Assembly: GCF_017377395.1 (NCBI RefSeq)
Contig: NZ_CP061800.1
Location: 248,001 to 312,000, forward strand
Direction of reading: 5' to 3'
DNA: 64,000 nt
Source of the DNA: Desulfonema magnum
Lineage (GTDB): Bacteria > Desulfobacterota > Desulfobacteria > Desulfobacterales > 4be13
The notes under the pieces were generated by a model that saw only the letters and a list, made by a program, of their open reading frames with translations, was not told the DNA's origin and searched no databases. Shown here one piece after another: positions 9,529 through 18,355 of this stretch; the stretch's first letter is position 1; every line of letters begins with the position of its first letter. A program made the position numbers and the translations under genes.

Positions 9529-10401
9529 ATGAAATGTCCAAATTGCGGAAGTGACAAAGTGACCTATTCACACACGCGAGGCGTGGAAAAATTTACCCAA
9601 TATTTATGGCCCAAAGCACCTTACCGTTGTAAGGAATGCTGGACTCGCTTTTGGAAATTCAAAAGCGCTTCGAAAATCATTGTCGGATTAAGTGTGGTGG
9701 TTATCCCCCTGCTTTGTTTGGCAGCAGCAATGTGGTTTTTCTTTCTCCGAGGGGAGCAGAAAACTCCGCCACCTCGTTTTTCTGAAGAAAAGGAAATTTT
9801 CAAAGAAGAAAAACAAGCGACTGAGCCAACTGTCACCGAGGAAGTAAATGCTCTTCTGGCGAAACAAACAGAACAAAGCAGAACCGCGGGTACAAATGAG
9901 ATGCTGTCTGAACAGAATGAAGTTCAAAAAGGACAGGAACAACCTGTAATATCAGACAAAAACCATGAAAAAAATGGGACCGCCGCGAACCCGGAATCAT
10001 CAGATAAGACAGTCCCGACTGAAACTCAGAAAACACTCAGTAAAAAAGCAGAATCAGTAAAAAAAGCCAGGGTATCAAAAAGCCGTAACACACTCAGAAG
10101 CCTCGGACCGAAAGCCTCAGAAGGTGAATTCGGTCTGGTGTTTTCCACTGCTGATCCTATTCGGAACTACAAGCACTTTCCCTTGGATGAGACCCCCCCG
10201 AAAGTGGTGATAGATTTGCTGGGAAAATGGAACTATTCAGGGAGAAAAACATTAAGGGTACAAAGCGATATGGTCAGCCGAGTCAGGATCGGAGAACATG
10301 ACGACAAACTCAGGGTGGTTCTGGATCTGAAAGGCAACAAAACATTCACTCCCAAGTTTGAAGAATCACCCCAAGGACTTGTTATGACGATTAAAAAATG
10401 A
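9529..10401 (+). CDS. Zinc-ribbon, single-pass membrane protein with C-terminal AMIN domain
   Basis: The 290-residue product begins with a zinc ribbon (CPNCGS at 3-8 and CKEC near 35), then one helix IIVGLSVVVIPLLCLAAAMW (about 50-70), a long charged Glu/Lys/Gln-rich linker (75-195) and a C-terminal AMIN domain (about 200-290) with the IDLLGKW, VRIGEHDDKLRVVLDL and GLVMTIK segments. AMIN domains bind peptidoglycan and target envelope proteins; the ribbon would lie in the cytoplasm and AMIN in the periplasm. The next gene has two AMIN domains of the same subtype, suggesting a paired envelope function. No amidase domain is fused. Confidence 0.75.
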   Translation: MKCPNCGSDKVTYSHTRGVEKFTQYLWPKAPYRCKECWTRFWKFKSASKIIVGLSVVVIPLLCLAAAMWFFFLRGEQKTPPPRFSEEKEIFKEEKQATEPTVTEEVNALLAKQTEQSRTAGTNEMLSEQNEVQKGQEQPVISDKNHEKNGTAANPESSDKTVPTETQKTLSKKAESVKKARVSKSRNTLRSLGPKASEGEFGLVFSTADPIRNYKHFPLDETPPKVVIDLLGKWNYSGRKTLRVQSDMVSRVRIGEHDDKLRVVLDLKGNKTFTPKFEESPQGLVMTIKK

Positions 10402-10406
10402 TATTA

Positions 10407-10554
10407 TCAGTAGATCGAAAAGAATTTCCAACATACTGTTTTTAAGGCAACTCCGAGGAGTGCAAAAATGAAGCGAACGCGGAATTTTTGCAAAAATTCC
10501 GCGTTCGCTTCATTTTTGCACTCCTTTTGTCCTGGAAACTTTTCGATCTACTGA
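10407..10554. mobile_element. 148-bp non-autonomous element, TIR TCAGTAGATCGAAAAG, 3-bp duplication
   Basis: Ends are TCAGTAGATCGAAAAG (10407) and CTTTTCGATCTACTGA (10554). It is flanked on both sides by TTA (10404-10406 and 10555-10557), a probable target duplication. The interior is a long hairpin with arms GGAGTGCAAAAATGAAGCGA and its complement. The same termini bound the 764-bp island at 51451-52214, and one such end occurs at 23661-23677. No coding capacity. Confidence 0.75.
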
Positions 10555-10584
10555 TTATAGCTTTTAACAAAAAAATTATCCGGA

Positions 10585-11490
10585 GTGCCAAATATTTTCT
10601 TAAAAACTTTTACAGTATATGAAGCTAATATTTTGATTTACCTGACGTTTTTTACAATAATATGTTGTTTCTTTCTTTATACAGGGAGCCTGCCCGGGGC
10701 TGTTCTGTCCGGTGCGGAAATACCAAGAAAACGGGAAGCCCGTGTTGAAATCGTGAAAGATATTGACATGGAGAACCTGAAAGAAGTATCAAGGGTAATT
10801 ATTTTAGCTGATCAGCCTGTGCAGAACTATCAGGCATCATTTCTGAACAGGCCCCTGAGATTTGTGGTTGATCTGACGGGAAATTGGAAAAATTCGGGAG
10901 ATGCTGTCCTGAACATGAAAGATGACATGATCAGAAGCATCCGGGTCGGAGAGCATCCTGACAAGCTCAGGGTTGTCATGGATCTGAAAAATAACGGCCC
11001 CTTTTCTCCCATCATTGAAGAATACCCCAGAGGATTCAGCATAATCATGGAAAAACAGCCCGCATGCCTGCGTGATTCGGCCAAGGAAGAAGAAAACAGC
11101 ACTGAAAAAACAGGTCGTCAAAGAGGGGCTGATGATGATCGGAAACACAAAAGAATACTGAAGGCTGTTTTACCCCGGTCCCCGGAGAACGGAGAATTCA
11201 GCCTGCTTATTTCAGCAGATGGACCTGTTCAGGATTACACTTCTTTTTTTCTCACGGACGAAACCCCGCCAAAATTCGTGGCTGATCTGGCGGGAAAATG
11301 GAAAAATCCGGGAAAATCCGTGTTTAAGGTGGAAAGTGATATAACAGAGGCTGTCCGGGTGGGAGAACACCCTGATTTTCTCAGAGTGGTTATGGATTTA
11401 AGGCTTAACGAGCCGCTGTCCCCTTTTTTCAGGGAATTACCCGAAGGTCTTATGATAACCGTAAAACGAAAGGTGGTGGTAACAGACTGA
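10585..11490 (+). CDS. Secreted or anchored protein with two AMIN domains
   Basis: The 301-residue product has an N-terminal hydrophobic segment (ILIYLTFFTIICCFFLYTGS, about 16-35) that is a signal peptide or anchor, then two AMIN domains: one about 60-155 (FVVDLTGNW, IRVGEHPDKLRVVMDL) and one about 205-298 (FVADLAGKW, VRVGEHPDFLRVVMDL), joined by a basic, charged linker. Both match the single domain of the preceding gene, so they are internal and neighbour duplications. Likely periplasmic and peptidoglycan-associated. The start is GTG at 10585 behind ATCCGGA; that CGGAGTGC context resembles the inner sequence of the adjacent palindromic element. Confidence 0.75.
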   Translation: MPNIFLKTFTVYEANILIYLTFFTIICCFFLYTGSLPGAVLSGAEIPRKREARVEIVKDIDMENLKEVSRVIILADQPVQNYQASFLNRPLRFVVDLTGNWKNSGDAVLNMKDDMIRSIRVGEHPDKLRVVMDLKNNGPFSPIIEEYPRGFSIIMEKQPACLRDSAKEEENSTEKTGRQRGADDDRKHKRILKAVLPRSPENGEFSLLISADGPVQDYTSFFLTDETPPKFVADLAGKWKNPGKSVFKVESDITEAVRVGEHPDFLRVVMDLRLNEPLSPFFRELPEGLMITVKRKVVVTD

Positions 11491-11534
11491 AAACATAATT
11501 TTTTTGTTTAATCGTATGGATTCTGATTTTAACA

Positions 11535-12491
11535 ATGAAAAATAACGGAGGTATAAAAGTGGAAACTAAAAAAACAATGGCAGCATTCTTTGTAATGCTG
11601 ATGCTGGCAATTCCGGGTTTTGCCCTGGCAGGAGCGGTTCCTGACACCGGGCAGACGACTTGTTATGATGATCAGGGGAATACCATTACCTGTCCCACGG
11701 AATGTGATGACGTGAATGGCTGTCTCCGCACATTTATCCGTCCTGACACTGGCAAGACGATCAGTTCTTTTTATGATAGTGACGGCGTTCAATTCAGTTA
11801 CTACGGATTCCGCAGCTGCTATAATGACGATGGCACTGAAAAGACATGCCCTGAGTTCGAATGCCGTAACAAGAGCGGAGATGTCATCCCCTGTCCTACG
11901 GGCAAATGTTATGACAAAGCCTCAGGCGGCGTTGAATTCGCAGTTTGTCCACCCAGTGCTGAGAGTACAGGAACCGATGACTTTTACGGTCAAGACGGCA
12001 ATTACGAGGTCAACCCTCCCTCCTATACAAAATTAGGTGACGGAGGCGTGGCGACAGATACGGATTGGATAATGGTCAAAGATGAATCCAGCGGATTAAT
12101 CTGGCTGATGAAAGAAGCCGGATCTGCGAGTTCCTCACAGCCCAACAGAGCAGCGAACACATATACTTTCTCCGATGCCACGGGAGAATTTATTAGTCTG
12201 GTAAATACACTTGGGTTCGGAGGTTATAGTGACTGGCGGCTTCCGACCGTCAAGGAACTGGCTTTTATTGTCCACTCTGACAAATCCGGACCTGCCATAG
12301 ATATTGAGAGCAAATCAGGTTATTTTCTTAATATGCAAGCAGGAGATTATTGGTCTGCCACCTCATGCACTGGTACTGAAGACGGAACGGATCTCAGCAC
12401 CCAGGCTTTCTATGTCAATTTTGATGACGGAAGCGTGGGACGTGCGGAACAGACTGAGAGCAAGTATGTCATTGCTGTACGGAATCCGTAG
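11535..12491 (+). CDS. Exported DUF1566 (Lcl C-terminal) domain protein, Cys-rich
   Basis: 318 residues. A signal peptide (MAAFFVMLMLAIPGFALAGA within the first 35) is followed by a Cys-rich segment with repeats of the type CYDDQGNTITCP and CYNDDGTEKTCP (about 40-145), then a DUF1566 domain (about 155-318) with the hallmark SGLIWL, SDWRLPTVKELAFIV, YWSATS and FYVNFDDGSV motifs. DUF1566 has a C-type-lectin-like fold and is common in surface and secreted proteins of Desulfobacterota; ligand unknown. ATG 11535 follows TTAACA, while ATG 11577 is an alternative. Forms a probable operon with the next DUF1566 gene. Confidence 0.75.
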   Translation: MKNNGGIKVETKKTMAAFFVMLMLAIPGFALAGAVPDTGQTTCYDDQGNTITCPTECDDVNGCLRTFIRPDTGKTISSFYDSDGVQFSYYGFRSCYNDDGTEKTCPEFECRNKSGDVIPCPTGKCYDKASGGVEFAVCPPSAESTGTDDFYGQDGNYEVNPPSYTKLGDGGVATDTDWIMVKDESSGLIWLMKEAGSASSSQPNRAANTYTFSDATGEFISLVNTLGFGGYSDWRLPTVKELAFIVHSDKSGPAIDIESKSGYFLNMQAGDYWSATSCTGTEDGTDLSTQAFYVNFDDGSVGRAEQTESKYVIAVRNP

Positions 12492-12557
12492 CAGCCGTGT
12501 TTTGATACATTTCGGTTTTTAATATTTAAACCCGAATTACTTAAAAGGGAGACTGTC

Positions 12558-13400
12558 ATGGTAAAGAAACTGATATTCTTTTGTTTCATAATATTCATCA
12601 GCCCGGGACTGGTTATGGGCGAACTGATTGATAACGGAGACGGCACGATTACAGACACGGACACAGGGCTGATGTGGTCTCAGACAACACATTCGGCTCA
12701 ACACGATTGGGAAGGTGCCATACTTTCCTGTGAGGCCATTGCTTCTTCGACCGGGTTTGATGACTGGCGATTGCCGAGCAAAAATGAACTTCTCTCCATC
12801 GTGGATTACACCAAATACAACCCTGCGGCAAGTGATAAATTCGCAACCAATGCAGGCTATTACTGGACATCTACAAGTTATGTCAAAGTATCTGATCCAC
12901 CTGAAGCCAAAGCGTGGTGCATCAATTTTAAAAATGGCATGGTCGAAGGGAAAGCCAAGACCGAAGAAGAATATTATGTCCGAGCGGTCCGCGGGGGTCA
13001 GAATCAGCTGACAGGCATGGTGATTTCAGAACCTGCCCAGACATCGGACTGGATGATAGGACGTCTGATGCCGATTATATGGGAAGGGGCTGGTAAGGCA
13101 AATGTTAATATAATCCTGTCTGATGACGGCGGCAGCAGTTTTGACAAGGTCATTGTCGAAAACACACCGGATGACGGAAGCTATGTCTGGCGGAAAATCG
13201 GGACAGCGGACAACGGAGAGGCAATGAATCTTGGTGAGTCTGATAATTATGTATTAAAAGTCGAACTTACAGACGGATCCGCAGGGAACATCCAGGGCAT
13301 GTTTTCAATAAAGGAAGAAACCGGAGGCTTTGGCAGTAAGACGGAGCTGTCGGATATTATCCGCGGGCTTCAAATTTTAGCCGGTATTCTTGTTGAGTAA
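12558..13400 (+). CDS. Exported DUF1566 domain protein
   Basis: 280 residues with signal peptide LIFFCFIIFISPGLVMG, then a DUF1566 domain from residue 21 to about 150 (DNGDGTITDTDTGLMWSQ, FDDWRLPSKNELLSIVD, YYWTSTSY, WCINFKNGMVEG, YYVRAVRGG) and a C-terminal beta-rich region (about 155-255) resembling Ser-Thr-rich or Ig-like cell-wall modules, ending in a short helical tail. ATG 12558 follows AAAAGGGAGACTGTC. Paralogue of the upstream gene, without its Cys-rich part. Followed by a strong hairpin terminator. Confidence 0.75.
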   Translation: MVKKLIFFCFIIFISPGLVMGELIDNGDGTITDTDTGLMWSQTTHSAQHDWEGAILSCEAIASSTGFDDWRLPSKNELLSIVDYTKYNPAASDKFATNAGYYWTSTSYVKVSDPPEAKAWCINFKNGMVEGKAKTEEEYYVRAVRGGQNQLTGMVISEPAQTSDWMIGRLMPIIWEGAGKANVNIILSDDGGSSFDKVIVENTPDDGSYVWRKIGTADNGEAMNLGESDNYVLKVELTDGSAGNIQGMFSIKEETGGFGSKTELSDIIRGLQILAGILVE

Positions 13401-13411
13401 TTTATACCGTT

Positions 13412-13469
13412 AAAATTGAAGATTGAAGCGATCTTGCTCTGAACGCTTCAATCTTCAATTTTTTTTTAA
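13412..13469 (+). terminator. Rho-independent terminator after the DUF1566 genes
   Basis: AAATTGAAGATTGAAGCG and CGCTTCAATCTTCAATTT form an 18-bp perfect stem around a 13-base loop, followed by a T tract. The stem is built from the ATTGAAG heptamer that also occurs as tandem repeats at 17401-17465. Confidence 0.8.
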
Positions 13470-13500
13470 AACTTTTTAATTTTCAATTCAGAAATAGTTT

Positions 13501-14337
13501 ATGAACAGCTCAGTTTTGTTGTCCATTGTGACATTTGTTTATTGTCTGGCAGCGGTATTGTATATCATTGCCTGGGTCTTTAAAAAAAAACTCCCGGGAA
13601 AAGTGGCAACAGGGGTGACGATGATCGCTGTTGCCGGGAACCTGGCAGGATTTATTTGGCGATGGTCGGAATCACACAAAATGGGATTCGGTTATGTCCC
13701 ACTTTCAAATCTGTATGAGTCCCTGGTCTTTTTTTCCCTGACCATCGCAGTCGTTTACCTTGTGGTGGAACACACATATAAAAATCGGGTCATCGGGGCA
13801 TTTGCCACACCGCTCGCATTTCTGGCAATGGCATATGCATCTTTGTCCCCGAACATGAACAACCAAATCAGGCCGCTGATCCCCGCATTGAAAAGCGACT
13901 GGCTCACTGCCCATGTCATCACCTGTTTCCTGGGATACTCAGGCTTTGCCATTGCCTTTGGTATCAGCCTGATGTATCTTTTCAAGCAAAGAGACACACA
14001 AGGCAAAAGCCGGCTGCTCCTTCATTTCCCCGAGGCGAATCTCCTGGATGAATTAACCCACCAAATGATCATGTTCGGTTTTCTCTTCCTGTCTGTGGGA
14101 ATTATCACAGGAGCCGTCTGGGCAAACTCTGCCTGGGGAACCTACTGGTCCTGGGACCCCAAAGAAACATGGTCCCTGATTACCTGGTTCATCTATGCGA
14201 CATTTTTACATGCCCGGCTCATGCGGGGCTGGCATGGCAATCGTCTTGCATATCTTTCTGTTATCGGGTTCGCAGCTGTTCTTTTTACATATTTCGGGGT
14301 AAATCTGCTGCCGGGTCTGCATAGCTATGGCAAATGA
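13501..14337 (+). CDS. ccsA: Cytochrome c biogenesis protein CcsA/CcsB (system II haem lyase)
   Basis: 278-residue polytopic membrane protein of the HemeHandling (CcmC/CcmF/CcsA) family, the catalytic partner of ResB (2163). It carries the tryptophan-rich signature WGTYWSWDPKETWSLITW near residue 215, conserved membrane histidines (LTAHVITCFLGYSGFA near 137; ATFLHARLMRGWHGNRLA near 240) and about eight helices. It sits directly upstream of the qrc operon, where QrcA needs covalent haem. ATG 13501 lies 100 bases after the upstream terminator, so it may start its own transcript. Confidence 0.92.
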   Translation: MNSSVLLSIVTFVYCLAAVLYIIAWVFKKKLPGKVATGVTMIAVAGNLAGFIWRWSESHKMGFGYVPLSNLYESLVFFSLTIAVVYLVVEHTYKNRVIGAFATPLAFLAMAYASLSPNMNNQIRPLIPALKSDWLTAHVITCFLGYSGFAIAFGISLMYLFKQRDTQGKSRLLLHFPEANLLDELTHQMIMFGFLFLSVGIITGAVWANSAWGTYWSWDPKETWSLITWFIYATFLHARLMRGWHGNRLAYLSVIGFAAVLFTYFGVNLLPGLHSYGK

Positions 14338-14458
14338 TTTTAACTTGACAAAAATAATATTTGTATGTACACACTCCTAAATTATTTTTTTGTCAAGGGT
14401 CGGATTTTATTAAGTTTTCTTTTTATAATCTATTGAAATTATTAGAGATGGAGTTTGA

Positions 14459-15124
14459 ATGAGTACATCAGATGATCTCAAAACAAAAAAGGATTCTGTG
14501 GAAGCGGGCGATGGTTCAGGAGGCTTCATTATCCTGTTCTTTATTATCGGGCTTGTGGCAAGTCTGATTTCGGGATGGCTGCTCTTTCCCAAGCTTCTCT
14601 ATTCCGAGAAAAAACAGCCCATAGATTTTAATCACGCGCTTCACATGGAGCTGGTTGACGAGGGATGTGAAAGCTGTCATTTCTTTCGTGAAGACGGAAC
14701 CTACGCCGGCGTTCCCAAACTTGCGCAGTGCATTGACTGCCATGAGGAAGTTCAGGGGGAAAGTCCTGATGAGGCGACATTTGTAGAAGAATATGTGACA
14801 AAAGGGAGAGAAGTCCCGTGGCTGATCTATTCACAGCAGCCAGACTGCGTATTCTTTTCTCATGTGGCGCATGTCAAAGGTGCGGGAATGGATTGTGCGA
14901 CATGTCACGGACCGATTGGTGAATCCACAAGTCTGAAGGTTTATGAAGAGAACAGGATCACCGGTTACAGTCGGGATATATGGGGAAAAAATATTTCAGG
15001 TATTAAAAAACATACCTGGGATCGCATGAAAATGGACGACTGTGCCGAATGTCATGTGAAAAATGGTGTGAATCAGTCAAGTGTCCAGACAGGCAAAGGT
15101 GCCTGTTTCGTTTGTCACAAATAA
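14459..15124 (+). CDS. qrcA: QrcA, membrane-anchored multihaem cytochrome c of menaquinone reductase
   Basis: Electron-entry subunit of Qrc, which passes electrons from periplasmic cytochrome c3 to menaquinone in sulfate reducers. The 221-residue protein has one N-terminal helix (FIILFFIIGLVASLISGWLL, about 22-42) and a periplasmic domain. I count five CxxCH haem sites: CESCH, CIDCH, CATCH, CAECH and CFVCH at the very end. A sixth haem is expected from described Qrc complexes; CVFFSH near residue 131 is the only obvious unusual candidate. First gene of qrcABCD. ATG 14459 follows TAGAGATGGAGTTTGA. Confidence 0.92.
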   Translation: MSTSDDLKTKKDSVEAGDGSGGFIILFFIIGLVASLISGWLLFPKLLYSEKKQPIDFNHALHMELVDEGCESCHFFREDGTYAGVPKLAQCIDCHEEVQGESPDEATFVEEYVTKGREVPWLIYSQQPDCVFFSHVAHVKGAGMDCATCHGPIGESTSLKVYEENRITGYSRDIWGKNISGIKKHTWDRMKMDDCAECHVKNGVNQSSVQTGKGACFVCHK

Positions 15125-15157
15125 ATGAAGGGTGATTTTCTTTAAAAGGGATAAATT

Positions 15158-17395
15158 ATGAAAATAGACAGAAGAAGTTTTTTGTCATTTGTGATTGGCG
15201 GCGCGGCGGGTACGGCCCTTACCCCATTGCCGTGGAAGCTTACGGATGACCTTTCTATATGGACACAGATGTGGCCGTGGACGCCTGTACCGCAAGATGG
15301 TGAAGTTAGCTATGTAAATTCTGTCTGCACGCTCTGCCCCGCGGGCTGCGGCATTTCTGTCCGTAAGGTTGATGACCGGGCGGTTAAAATAGAAGGAATG
15401 GCAGGCTATCCCGGAAGCAATGGAAACGCATGTATTCTGGGAATGGCAGGACTTCAGTTGCTTTACAGTCCCACACGCGTCAAAACACCGCTGAAACGGG
15501 TGGGAAACAGAGGCGAGGGAAAATGGAAGGCCATTTCCTGGGATGACGCGATTTCAGAAGTGGCGGGAAAACTTGGTGAATTAAGAAAAGACCAGTCTTC
15601 CGCAGTGGCCGGTATTGTCGGTTCAGATCGCGGAACAGTGCCTCAGTTGCTTAAACGACTCCTGACCGCTTATGGCTCGCCCAATTTTATGTGTTCACCA
15701 TCCATGGATGATTCTTATGCGCTCACACTGAAGCTTATGCACGGTGTTTCCGCTTCAGCCGGTTTTGATATTGAAAACGCCAACTTTGTGTTAAGCTTCG
15801 GAAGCGGCATCATAGAAGGCTGGGGATCATCTGTGCGCATGTTCAAAGCCAACAGCGCGCTGAAAGATAAAAAAGGGAAAATGGTTCAGATTGAGCCGCG
15901 CCTGTCAAACACAGCCGCAAAAGCGGATCAGTGGGTCCCTGTCAGACCCGGCACGGAAACAGTTTTCGCGTTGGGGCTGGCCTATGTAATTATTCAGGAA
16001 TCTCTCTATAACAAAGATTTTGTTGAAAATTATACGGCTGAATTTGACGCGTTCAGACAAATGCTTGATGCCTACAGCCCGGATAAGGTTGCTGAAATAA
16101 CAGGCATTGACGCTGAAGCCATCACAACGCTGGCAAAAGCGTTTGCCGGGGCTTCCAATCCGCTGGCGGTTTGCGGCAGAGGACAGGGAACAACACCGGG
16201 CAGCCTTCATGAATTCATGGCTGTGCATGCCTTAAACGCGCTGGTGGGCAACATCAATAAAAAGGGCGGCGTATGGGCAGTTCCTGCCCCGGATTATATC
16301 CAGTGGCCGGATCCGGAACTGGATGACATTGCTCAGAAGGGAATTCAGACAGCACGGGCTGACGGTGCGGGAAGTGAAAAATATCCACACACCGCCTCTC
16401 TGCTAAACCGGCTTCCGGAGGTTATCAATTCAGCAGCGCAAAGCCCTGTTCAGGCCCTGCTTGTTTCAGGAGCGAATCCGCTTTACGCATTGCCTGACAG
16501 CAAAGCTGTGAAAAAGGCATTTGACAAAATACCTTTTATCGTGAGTTTTTCCTCTCAGATGGATGAGACTGCTCAATACGCTGATATTATCCTCCCGAAC
16601 CATGCCTATCTTGAACGCTATCAGGATGTTCCCACCCCGACAGGTCTTCAGACACCCCTTACCGGGCTGTCAAAACCTGTGCTGGATCCCCTGTTTGACA
16701 CAAAACACACAGGAGACGCGATCATTATGATCGCAAAAGCATTGGAAGGCAACATCGCGGCAGCTTTCCCGTGGGACAATTATGAAGTCTGTCTGAGTGA
16801 GACTTTGGGAGATAAATGGGATGCCCTGGTTGAAAACGGATTTGTGGCTCAGGATTTTCAGGAGCCAGGATGGGAAGGCGCGTTTACGACCCCCTCGGGA
16901 AAATTTGAGTTCGTTTCCAAGGCTTGCGCGGCAGAATCAGATAAGCCCGTTTTCAGTTCAGTGACACCTGAAGGAGATGAAAAAACATATCCCCTTATAC
17001 TTATACCTTATGATTCCATGAGACTGTCAAACGGTTTTATCGGCAACCCCCCGTTCCTCACCAAAACGGTTGAGGATACGGTTCTTAAAGGCAATGATAT
17101 TGTTGTTGAAATTAATCCTGCGACCGCCAAAGACCGTTTATTTTCGCTGAATGACGGTGCCCCTGCGATGCTGAGTACGCCCAGAGGAGAGGTAAGAGTC
17201 AGGGTGCATCTGTCTGATGGCATTATGCCGGGATTTATGGCAATGGCCAGAGGATTGGGACATACCGCGTATGATGATTATCTGGCAGGAAAAGGCGCTA
17301 ATTTCAATGAGCTTATCGGCCCGGCGGAAGACCCTGTTTCCGGTTTGGACTCAGCCTGGGGAATCAGGGCAAAGCTGACCAATGTTCCAATATGA
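15158..17395 (+). CDS. qrcB: QrcB, molybdopterin-oxidoreductase-family subunit of Qrc
   Basis: 745 residues with a twin-arginine signal (DRRSFLSFVIGGAAGTA at 4-20), so exported folded to the periplasm. A CxxCxxxC cluster motif, CTLCPAGC near 58, plus a fourth Cys in NACILGMAG would bind one Fe-S cluster. The rest matches the large subunit of the DMSO-reductase superfamily (AISWDDAISEVAGKL, VCGRGQGTTPGSLHEFM, LPNHAYLERYQDVPTPTG). From published Qrc work the family lacks molybdenum and acts as a structural or electron-relay subunit. Lies 33 bases after qrcA. Confidence 0.92.
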   Translation: MKIDRRSFLSFVIGGAAGTALTPLPWKLTDDLSIWTQMWPWTPVPQDGEVSYVNSVCTLCPAGCGISVRKVDDRAVKIEGMAGYPGSNGNACILGMAGLQLLYSPTRVKTPLKRVGNRGEGKWKAISWDDAISEVAGKLGELRKDQSSAVAGIVGSDRGTVPQLLKRLLTAYGSPNFMCSPSMDDSYALTLKLMHGVSASAGFDIENANFVLSFGSGIIEGWGSSVRMFKANSALKDKKGKMVQIEPRLSNTAAKADQWVPVRPGTETVFALGLAYVIIQESLYNKDFVENYTAEFDAFRQMLDAYSPDKVAEITGIDAEAITTLAKAFAGASNPLAVCGRGQGTTPGSLHEFMAVHALNALVGNINKKGGVWAVPAPDYIQWPDPELDDIAQKGIQTARADGAGSEKYPHTASLLNRLPEVINSAAQSPVQALLVSGANPLYALPDSKAVKKAFDKIPFIVSFSSQMDETAQYADIILPNHAYLERYQDVPTPTGLQTPLTGLSKPVLDPLFDTKHTGDAIIMIAKALEGNIAAAFPWDNYEVCLSETLGDKWDALVENGFVAQDFQEPGWEGAFTTPSGKFEFVSKACAAESDKPVFSSVTPEGDEKTYPLILIPYDSMRLSNGFIGNPPFLTKTVEDTVLKGNDIVVEINPATAKDRLFSLNDGAPAMLSTPRGEVRVRVHLSDGIMPGFMAMARGLGHTAYDDYLAGKGANFNELIGPAEDPVSGLDSAWGIRAKLTNVPI

Positions 17396-17399
17396 CAAT

Positions 17400-17472
17400 T
17401 ATTGAAAATTGAAGATTGAAGATTGAAAACCTCAATATTCAATACTCAGTACTCAATATTCAATCCAAAGAG
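17400..17472 (+). repeat. ATTGAAGATTGAAGA / CAATACTCAATATTCA heptamer repeat between qrcB and qrcC
   Basis: Units of ATTGAAG are followed by CAATATTCAATACTCAGTACTCAATATTCAATC-type units (broken here for length), the approximate inverse. An in-frame ATG at 17416 inside the repeat would add 21 repeat-encoded residues to QrcC, but AAAGAGGTTTTG before ATG 17479 marks the real start. Confidence 0.6.
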
Positions 17473-17478
17473 GTTTTG

Positions 17479-18270
17479 ATGAAGAAAGAACATAGTAAAG
17501 CCAAAAAATATGGAATGGTCATAGACCTGGATAAATGTACCGGGTGCGGGGCCTGCATGGTGGCTTGTATGGCAGAAAACAATGTTCCCTTTAAGAAAGA
17601 TGAATCAAACAAGCTGGACAGCATCACATGGCTGCGGGTTTTCAAACTGACAAACGGCAAATCTTTCCCGGACGCGGACACATGTTATCTGCCCAGGCCC
17701 TGTATGCACTGTGAGGGGGAACATGGCCATGCGCCGTGTGTGTCGGTTTGTCCGGCAACTGCCACGGACTATAGCCATGAAACAGGAATTGTCAGCCAGA
17801 TTTACACCCGCTGTTTCGGATGCCGGTATTGTATGGCCGCGTGTCCGTATCATGCCCGGTATTTTAACTGGTGGGATCCGGTCTGGCCCGAAGGTATGGA
17901 AAAACTCCTGAATCCGAACGTGTCTGTCCGCATGAGAGGTGTGGTGGAAAAATGCAGTTTCTGCTTTCACAGGTACCAGGCCGCAAAGGAAAAGGCCTAT
18001 TATGAAGGTCGGCAGGAGCTTGAAGAAGACGAATATCAGACAGCCTGTACACAGGCATGCCCCGCGGGTGCCATTACTTTTGGCGATCTGAACAACCCGA
18101 AGCATGCGGTATATGAACTGAAGAAAGACAAAAACGCATTTCGCCTGCTTGAAAGACTGGGAACCAATCCCAAAGTCTATTACATTTCAACTCGGAAATG
18201 GGTAAGACAGGCCGGAGATAATTACCTTGAAGGCTATGAAACAGAAGGTAAGGTAAAAAAACATCGTTAA
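17479..18270 (+). CDS. qrcC: QrcC, four-cluster iron-sulfur subunit of Qrc
   Basis: 263 residues from ATG 17479, chosen because AAAGAGG precedes it and the longer in-frame start at 17416 would translate heptamer repeat. Ferredoxin-like Cys motifs occur in order: CTGCGACMVAC (about 22), CMHCEGEHGHAPCVSVCP (about 76), CFGCRYCMAACP (about 116), with further Cys at CSFC and CTQACPAGAI. This is the NrfC/PsrB-like pattern that carries electrons between QrcA/B and the quinone-binding QrcD. Periplasmic, peripheral; exported by association with the Tat substrate QrcB. Confidence 0.92.
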   Translation: MKKEHSKAKKYGMVIDLDKCTGCGACMVACMAENNVPFKKDESNKLDSITWLRVFKLTNGKSFPDADTCYLPRPCMHCEGEHGHAPCVSVCPATATDYSHETGIVSQIYTRCFGCRYCMAACPYHARYFNWWDPVWPEGMEKLLNPNVSVRMRGVVEKCSFCFHRYQAAKEKAYYEGRQELEEDEYQTACTQACPAGAITFGDLNNPKHAVYELKKDKNAFRLLERLGTNPKVYYISTRKWVRQAGDNYLEGYETEGKVKKHR

Positions 18271-18274
18271 GCCG

Positions 18275-18332
18275 ATTGAAGCGTGAAGACTGAAGATTTC
18301 CGCATACAATCTTCAATCGAAAATCTTCAATC
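18275..18332 (+). repeat. ATTGAAG inverted heptamer tract between qrcC and qrcD
   Basis: GATTGAAGCGTGAAGACTGAAG is opposed by CAATCTTCAATC and AATCTTCAATCC, giving a loose hairpin just after the qrcC stop and upstream of the qrcD ribosome binding site (AAATAAGGAGTACATGAATT). Confidence 0.55.
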
Positions 18333-18355
18333 CTAAAATAAGGAGTACATGAATT

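Noticed and set aside
11535..13400. DUF1566 genes as targets of a diversity-generating retroelement
   Set aside because: No reverse transcriptase, template repeat or accessory gene is present in the window.
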